NCBI GenBank assembly: GCA_027313705.1
Contig: DAHVDE010000033.1
Coordinates: forward strand, 1 to 33,682
Direction of reading: 5' to 3'
From: Actinomycetota bacterium
GTDB lineage: Bacteria; Actinomycetota; Actinomycetes; Streptosporangiales; Streptosporangiaceae
Length of the DNA: 33,682 nucleotides
Shown: in pieces, positions 33,136 to 33,682 of the stretch
Layout: each line of letters opens with the position of its first letter
How positions within the stretch are numbered: the first letter of the stretch is position 1
Position numbers and translations under genes: made by a program
The notes under the pieces: model-generated
The model's input: the letters and a program-made list of their open reading frames with translations, nothing else
What the model was told of the DNA's origin: nothing
The model's database searches: none

Positions 33136-33505
33136 TCAGCGCGGCGGCGTTCCCGCCTCGCCCCGCCCGAACCGCAGCGTGAGGAAGCCGCCGCTCATGG
33201 CGACGGCCCGCTGTGCCCGGGCGCCGACCTCGCGGTCGCGGGTGTCTTCGTCCAGGTTGCCCGTCGGCTCGTCGGCCAGCAGCACGCTGGGTGACTTGAC
33301 CAGTGCCCGCCCGATCGCGACGCGCTGCTGCTGCCCACCGACAGCTGACCGGGCAGCTAGCGGGCACGGCCGCCGAGTCCGACCGAGTCGAACCCGGCCG
33401 CGACCACACGCCGACGGACGGTCGCGTCGCGGAGCACCGTAATCAGCGCCCCTCGATACTGTCCGCCGCGACCCCACCCGGCACCAAGTTGAAGACCTGC
33501 AACAC
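33136..33505 (-). pseudogene. ABC transporter ATPase remnant (MacB/LolD type)
   Basis: Read on the minus strand, fragments of one ATPase appear in order but in different frames. [19 protein letters not shown] (Q-loop region) ends in a stop. [14 protein letters not shown] then follows in another frame and also ends in a stop. Next is [32 protein letters not shown] (signature, Walker B, D-loop). After GNLDEDT the usual ~35 residues with the switch His are missing, and the frame resumes at [17 protein letters not shown], the usual C-terminal part. The Walker A half is absent. It cannot encode a working ATPase. The neighbouring MacB/FtsX-like permease, if any, lies outside the window. Confidence 0.8.
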
Positions 33506-33560
33506 CTAACCGACCGTCACCCCCCAGCCACCGTAACGCGGGAACCCCGGGAAAGTCGCC

Positions 33561-33682
33561 GCAAAACCGCGCCCCACCCCCCCCCAGCCACCACCCCGTC
33601 ACGCCCCCCAGCCACCCACCGCAGAACCGCGCCCCACCCCCCCAGCCACCACCCCGTCACGCCCCCCAGCCACCCACCGCAG
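33561..33682. repeat. C-rich ~60-bp tandem repeat running off the window
   Basis: A unit beginning GCAAAACCGCGCCCC at 33561 recurs as GCAGAACCGCGCCCC at 33621, and the next begins at 33679. Units are 60 and 58 bp and differ mainly in the length of a C run (10 versus 8). Inside the unit, CCCCAGCCACC blocks recur. The plus strand is almost devoid of T. The stretch from 33506 contains no gene. It is probably a different repeat family from the 31-bp units. The end of the array is not visible. Confidence 0.8.

Overview
The window is high-GC DNA from an actinomycete. The evidence is the divergent LysM protein/lexA pair with actinobacterial SOS boxes, a DUF3618 protein, a double-FHA ABC transporter like mycobacterial Rv1747, a CYP124/125-like P450, and frequent GTG starts. 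No genus can be assigned from the sequence alone. No rRNA, tRNA, IS element or CRISPR array was recognised.

Layout. 1-252 is the end of a cupin gene. It faces a membrane-anchored seven-bladed beta-propeller protein (444-2033, minus) across a 31-bp tandem repeat array. 2179-3707 is the SOS locus: a LysM-type division-inhibitor candidate and lexA, diverging from a spacer with two good SOS boxes. A perfect hairpin terminator separates lexA from the convergent leuS (3754-6318). leuS has a leader containing a nine-residue ORF with three consecutive Leu codons, followed by a hairpin and an intrinsic terminator, which looks like a leucine attenuator. 6921-15014 is a plus-strand block. It holds a 1,989-residue protein with the architecture of an enediyne-type iterative polyketide synthase but with most catalytic residues replaced, then a divergent YrdC/Sua5-like protein with altered key motifs, then a P450.

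15015-15744 is a gene-poor stretch with more 31-bp repeats and a candidate small ORF. Next come a pterin-4a-carbinolamine dehydratase (minus) and a plus-strand operon gcvT-gcvH-PLP amino acid deaminase/aldolase. 19099-20732 has a DUF3618 protein, a small basic protein and a HAD hydrolase. 20760-24947 is a minus-strand unit, tetR > MFS transporter > alkylsulfatase-like MBL hydrolase, with a 15-bp palindrome in front of the transporter. 25040-28819 holds three glycosyltransferases. Two are an operon (GT4 then GT28/MGDG-synthase type) suggestive of glycolipid synthesis, and the third is divergent. The GT28 gene overlaps tail-to-tail with the FHA-FHA-ABC transporter. The end holds a histidine phosphatase, a YjbR/MmcQ protein, a GntR/FCD regulator with a palindromic operator candidate, a broken ABC ATPase gene, and a C-rich tandem repeat running off the window.

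The two most notable observations are the catalytically erased but open PKS and the leuS leader-peptide attenuator.
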